From assembly GCF_009728485.1 (NCBI RefSeq), contig NZ_VVIQ01000006.1:1-64000 (forward strand): a DNA stretch of 64,000 nucleotides. The letters are read 5' to 3'. The translations under genes were made by a program, and so were the position numbers. Source of the stretch: Prevotella vespertina. Lineage in GTDB: Bacteria; Bacteroidota; Bacteroidia; Bacteroidales; Bacteroidaceae. Positions 60,759-64,000 of the stretch are shown here, in pieces. How positions within the stretch are numbered: the stretch's first letter is position 1; each line of letters begins with the position of its first letter. The notes beneath the pieces are model-generated. The model saw only the letters and a program-made list of their open reading frames with translations, was not told where the DNA came from and made no database searches.

Positions 60759-62822
60759 ATGGAAGAAAAGAAATTCAAGCGCACTACTGTTACAGCTGCA
60801 TTGCCTTATGCCAATGGTGGTGTACATATAGGACACCTTGCAGGTGTATATGTTCCAGCCGACATCTACGTGCGTTATCTTCGTCTAAAGAAGCGTGATG
60901 TGATCTTTATCGGTGGTAGTGACGAGCATGGAGTACCTATTACTATTCGTGCAAAGAAGGAAGGTATCACTCCTCAAGATGTATGTGATCGCTATCATAA
61001 ACTTATCAAAGACTCCTTTGAAGAGTTCGGAATATCATTCGATATATATAGTCGCACAACAAGTAAAACGCACAACAAGTTCGCTTCAGACTTCTTCCGT
61101 AAGTTATATGATGATGGTAAACTCGTTGAACAAGAGAGTGAGCAATATTACGACGAAGAGGCTCATCAGTTCTTGGCAGACCGCTATATCATGGGAGAAT
61201 GCCCTCATTGTGGTAACCCCAATGCGTATGGCGACCAATGCGAGAAGTGTGGCAGCGACCTTAGTCCTATGGAATTGAAGAATCCTCACTCTACTATCTC
61301 TGGCTCACAACCCGTTATCAAGAAGACCAAGAACTGGTACTTACCCTTGAACAATTACCAAGAATGGTTGAAGCAATGGATTCTCGAGGATCATAAAGAG
61401 TGGCGTCCAAACGTTTACGGACAATGTAAGAGCTGGCTGGATATGGACTTGCAACCTCGTGCAATGACCCGTGACCTCGACTGGGGAATCCCTGTTCCTG
61501 TAAAAGGAGCTGAAGGCAAGGTTCTATATGTTTGGTTTGATGCACCTATCGGATACATCTCAAATACGAAAGAGTTATGCGATAGCGATCCAGAACACTT
61601 TGGCAACTGGCAGAAGTGGTGGCAAGATCCAGAGACAAGATTGGTTCACTTCATCGGAAAGGACAACATTGTCTTCCATTGCCTCATCTTCCCAACAATG
61701 TTGAAAGCCCACGGCGATTACATACTACCCGACAATGTCCCTGCAAATGAGTTCTTGAACCTTGAGGACAATAAGATTTCTACAAGCAAGAATTGGGCTG
61801 TTTGGCTTCATGAATACCTTCGCGATTTTGAGGGGAAGCAGGATGTTCTGCGTTACGTGTTGACTGCCAATGCTCCAGAAACTAAGGATAACAACTTCAC
61901 ATGGAAAGACTTTCAAGAGCGTAACAACTCTGAACTCGTTGCTGTATATGGTAACTTCGTGAACCGAGCATTGCAGTTAACGAAGAAGTATTGGAATGGT
62001 ATCGTACCAGCTTGCGGTGAATTACAGGAAGTGGATCGCCTAACGATACAAGAGTTTAAGGATGTCAAGGCAAAAGTAGAGGCTTATCTCGAAGTATTCA
62101 AGTTCCGTGAGGCACAGAAGGAAGCGATGAACCTTGCGCGTATCGGTAATAAATACATCACAGAATGTGAACCATGGAAGGTTTGGAAGACTGATCCTAA
62201 GCGTGTAGAGACAATTCTCTATATCTCACTTCAGCTCGTTGCAAACCTCAGTATCGCCTTCGAACCATTCTTGCCATTCTCTAGTAAGAAGCTACGTGAA
62301 CTCATTAATATGACAGAGTACGACTGGAGTGAACTCGGCTCAACCGATCTCCTCCCTGCAGGTAAACAGCTGGCAGAACCAGAACTCCTCTTTGAGAAGA
62401 TTGATGACGAGGCTATCGAGGCACAGCTCCACAAACTAGAAGAGACCAAGAAAGCCAATGAAGCTGCATCCTACAAGGCTGAACCAATTAAGAAGGAGAT
62501 TCCTTTCGAAGACTTCGAGAAGCTCGATATCCGTGTAGGACATATCATCAAGTGCGAGAAAGTGAAGAAGAGTAAGAAGCTCCTAAAGTTCACTATCGAC
62601 GATGGTTCAGGTGTTGAGCGCACCATCCTTAGTGGTATTGCAGCCTATTATGAGCCAGAGCAACTCACAGGTAAGGACGTTCTCTTCGTTGCCAACTTTG
62701 CTCCTCGTAAGATGATGGGCATCGAGAGCCAAGGAATGATCCTCTCCGCTGTCAACTTCGACGGCTCACTCACGGTTACAACAACCATGAGCGAGGTGAA
62801 ACCAGGTAGCCAGGTAGGATAG
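60759..62822 (+). CDS. metG: Methionine-tRNA ligase
   Basis: Charges initiator and elongator tRNA-Met. A class I synthetase of 687 residues with the HIGH motif in [13 protein letters not shown], the zinc knuckle [18 protein letters not shown], the KMSKS equivalent NKISTSKNW, and a C-terminal EMAPII-like tRNA-binding domain (about 580-687; [17 protein letters not shown]). The ATG at 60759 follows the promoter by 27 bp; the earlier in-frame codon at 60702 is upstream of the -7 box and is rejected. Confidence 0.96.
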   Translation: MEEKKFKRTTVTAALPYANGGVHIGHLAGVYVPADIYVRYLRLKKRDVIFIGGSDEHGVPITIRAKKEGITPQDVCDRYHKLIKDSFEEFGISFDIYSRTTSKTHNKFASDFFRKLYDDGKLVEQESEQYYDEEAHQFLADRYIMGECPHCGNPNAYGDQCEKCGSDLSPMELKNPHSTISGSQPVIKKTKNWYLPLNNYQEWLKQWILEDHKEWRPNVYGQCKSWLDMDLQPRAMTRDLDWGIPVPVKGAEGKVLYVWFDAPIGYISNTKELCDSDPEHFGNWQKWWQDPETRLVHFIGKDNIVFHCLIFPTMLKAHGDYILPDNVPANEFLNLEDNKISTSKNWAVWLHEYLRDFEGKQDVLRYVLTANAPETKDNNFTWKDFQERNNSELVAVYGNFVNRALQLTKKYWNGIVPACGELQEVDRLTIQEFKDVKAKVEAYLEVFKFREAQKEAMNLARIGNKYITECEPWKVWKTDPKRVETILYISLQLVANLSIAFEPFLPFSSKKLRELINMTEYDWSELGSTDLLPAGKQLAEPELLFEKIDDEAIEAQLHKLEETKKANEAASYKAEPIKKEIPFEDFEKLDIRVGHIIKCEKVKKSKKLLKFTIDDGSGVERTILSGIAAYYEPEQLTGKDVLFVANFAPRKMMGIESQGMILSAVNFDGSLTVTTTMSEVKPGSQVG

Positions 62823-62868
62823 GAGAAAGCCTCCTCCCTACCCTTCTTCATAAAGGGTAAAAATAGCA

Positions 62869-62921
62869 AATGCCCTCTTTTGTTTCCTATAACATAAGGT
62901 TATGAAACAAAAGAGGGCATT
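62869..62921. terminator. Long hairpin after metG
   Basis: A perfect 18-bp stem (AATGCCCTCTTTTGTTTC with GAAACAAAAGAGGGCATT), extended through a small bulge by ATAAC/GTTAT. T-rich sequence follows on both strands, so it can end both metG and the converging lipoprotein gene. The core resembles the dispersed family C hairpins. Confidence 0.75.
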
Positions 62922-62969
62922 CTTTATCCAGCACTTCTCTCACTGAAGAGGGGTGGCTAAGCCTGAGGC

Positions 62970-63515
62970 TTACTCAATCCTCACACTCTTTCCATCCTTA
63001 TAACAGGCGATGGTGCGATTACCTTTCTTATATATATCCTCATTGCCGGGCATATCCAACGTGAAGCCAGCAGCCTTGACTTGAGCTACAAGGTTATCGT
63101 ATGCAGGCTGATTGAATACTGCGATAATCATTGCGCCATCCTTGAAAGCAACGTAACTAGACACACCTTTGCGCATTGGCTTTGGATAATCCTCATACTT
63201 ATCAGCAGTGAGGAGCTTCGCTAAAGCACAATTCTTATAATACATCTTAGTGAACTTATCAAGTCGATAAACCTCATAGTTCGTTTTCAGCTTATAGCCA
63301 TACTTCTTGGTAATAGCAGCCGTCTTATCTGGATTCTGGAACATATCCAGTGCCTCAGCAATACTGATTACGTCCTTTATGGGTTCAACACTTACAACCG
63401 TATCAGTAGTTACAGGCTTCGAAGTGGGCTGTGTTGCACTTTGCTGCGTACCACAACTACTAAAACTAAAGACTGCCACAACAAGGGCAATTGCTATCCA
63501 TACATTCTTCTTCAT
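62970..63515 (-). CDS. Lipoprotein of unknown function
   Basis: A 181-residue lipoprotein (MKKNVW..., lipobox FSSC, Cys near 21) with a Thr/Ser/Gln-rich linker (22-45) and a compact domain of about 130 residues that I do not recognise (YGYKLKTNYEVYRLDKFTK at its start). The ATG at 63515 is preferred to one two codons earlier for a standard signal peptide. It lies 60 bp beyond the ABC ATPase gene on the same strand and may be co-transcribed, but a link to transport is not shown. Confidence 0.6.
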   Translation of the reverse strand: MKKNVWIAIALVVAVFSFSSCGTQQSATQPTSKPVTTDTVVSVEPIKDVISIAEALDMFQNPDKTAAITKKYGYKLKTNYEVYRLDKFTKMYYKNCALAKLLTADKYEDYPKPMRKGVSSYVAFKDGAMIIAVFNQPAYDNLVAQVKAAGFTLDMPGNEDIYKKGNRTIACYKDGKSVRIE

Positions 63516-63574
63516 AATCATTCCTTATTTTGTCGTATTGATTCTTTCATGTTTAACTGACGATAAACACTATT

Positions 63575-64000
63575 CTATTTCCCGATTATCTCCTGCATCT
63601 CTTGCCTCACCTCAGTAGCTGTAACAGTATGCAATGAGCCTCCTTCTACCTCCAACAAGCAATCAGCAAAGCGCACAGCCAATTCCAAATCATGTGTAGA
63701 AAGCACGATGAGTTTATCTTTCTCATGCGCCATAGAGCGTAACAACTGAAAGGTCTCCGCCTTAGAAGGGAAATCAAGAAAGGCAGTTGGCTCATCAAGG
63801 AGTATGATGGGCGTTTCTTGTGCAAGTGCCTTTGCAATCATCACCTTTTGTCGCTCGCCATCAGAAAGCGTCTGAATCATCCTATGTCGAAGTGGTTCTA
63901 TCCCCACAGAGCGGATAGCATCATCAACAACTGCACAATCTTTAGCACGCAACTTACCAAAGAAACCTGTGTAAGGGGAACGCCCCAACCCAATAACTTC
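63575..64000 (-). CDS. ABC transporter ATP-binding protein, FecE/BtuD type (partial)
   Basis: The C-terminal 141 residues of an ABC ATPase whose 5' part lies beyond the right edge. Visible are VIGLGRSPYTGFFGKL (a stretch typical of iron-siderophore, haem or B12 importers), the signature LSDGERQKVMIAKALAQE, Walker B IILLDEPTAFLD, and the H-loop VLSTHDLELA. Walker A is missing because of the window edge. The protein would power a FecCD-type permease, expected just outside. The substrate cannot be told. Confidence 0.88.
   Translation of the reverse strand, partial: EVIGLGRSPYTGFFGKLRAKDCAVVDDAIRSVGIEPLRHRMIQTLSDGERQKVMIAKALAQETPIILLDEPTAFLDFPSKAETFQLLRSMAHEKDKLIVLSTHDLELAVRFADCLLEVEGGSLHTVTATEVRQEMQEIIGK

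Overview
The window looks like chromosome from a low-GC Bacteroidales bacterium, most likely Prevotella or a close relative. The evidence is two SusC/SusD pairs, a lipopolysaccharide pathway enzyme (LpxH), Bacteroidota-type lipoproteins, no consistent Shine-Dalgarno sequences, and promoters that fit the Bacteroidota pattern (TTG/TTTG, about 20 bp, then TAnnTTTG) in front of nearly every transcription unit. The species call is inference. No prophage, integrase, transposase, CRISPR array or plasmid gene was seen.

Layout. 1-5.6 kb: the leader of a leftward transcript (probably an rRNA operon), argR, a BI-1 membrane protein, an M48 protease, and the divergent threonine-to-glycine pair tdh/kbl. 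5.8-12.1 kb: a lipoprotein/acyltransferase pair, a glycosyltransferase, radC, a SufT-like Fe-S assembly protein and lpxH. 12.1-12.8 kb: a well-supported small RNA candidate and a MITE-like inverted repeat. 12.8-19.1 kb: ackA and pta (acetate and ATP from acetyl-CoA), a DUF2156-acetyltransferase fusion, and cdaA with folP. 19.5-24.4 kb: a 22-nt tandem repeat and the first SusC/SusD pair. 24.7-31.5 kb: murF, tRNA-Pro and a five-gene operon (SPFH-SHOCT protein, small membrane protein, two tandem zinc-ribbon membrane proteins, MORN-type secreted protein) resembling the YdjGHI envelope-stress module of Bacillus. 31.7-39.4 kb: a polysaccharide utilisation locus (SusC, SusD, three-module SusE/F-like lipoprotein, clan GH-D glycoside hydrolase).

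40.1-50.6 kb: an operon of a thioredoxin-fold lipoprotein lacking its cysteines, comM and a DUF4919 protein; tRNA-Leu; pyrE-SRPBCC-lipoprotein; prmC-recX-comF; ribD; a cysteine-desulfidase-type enzyme. 50.6-64 kb: a UPF1-like helicase, a C69 dipeptidase, tRNA-Arg, an ADP-ribosylglycohydrolase, a patatin-like phospholipase, a RluA-type pseudouridine synthase, kup, metG, a lipoprotein and a truncated ABC ATPase at the edge.

Most genes are housekeeping. The less-explained signals are in the spacers: several families of dispersed hairpins, octamer arrays (period 8, consensus near ACTTGTCA), a 22-nt tandem array, a pair of 34-nt palindromic repeats inside the polysaccharide locus, two MITE-like elements, and five genes whose -7 box lies only 4-7 nt from the start codon, implying leaderless mRNAs. 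The best candidate for a little-described protein system is the 26.5-31.5 kb operon.
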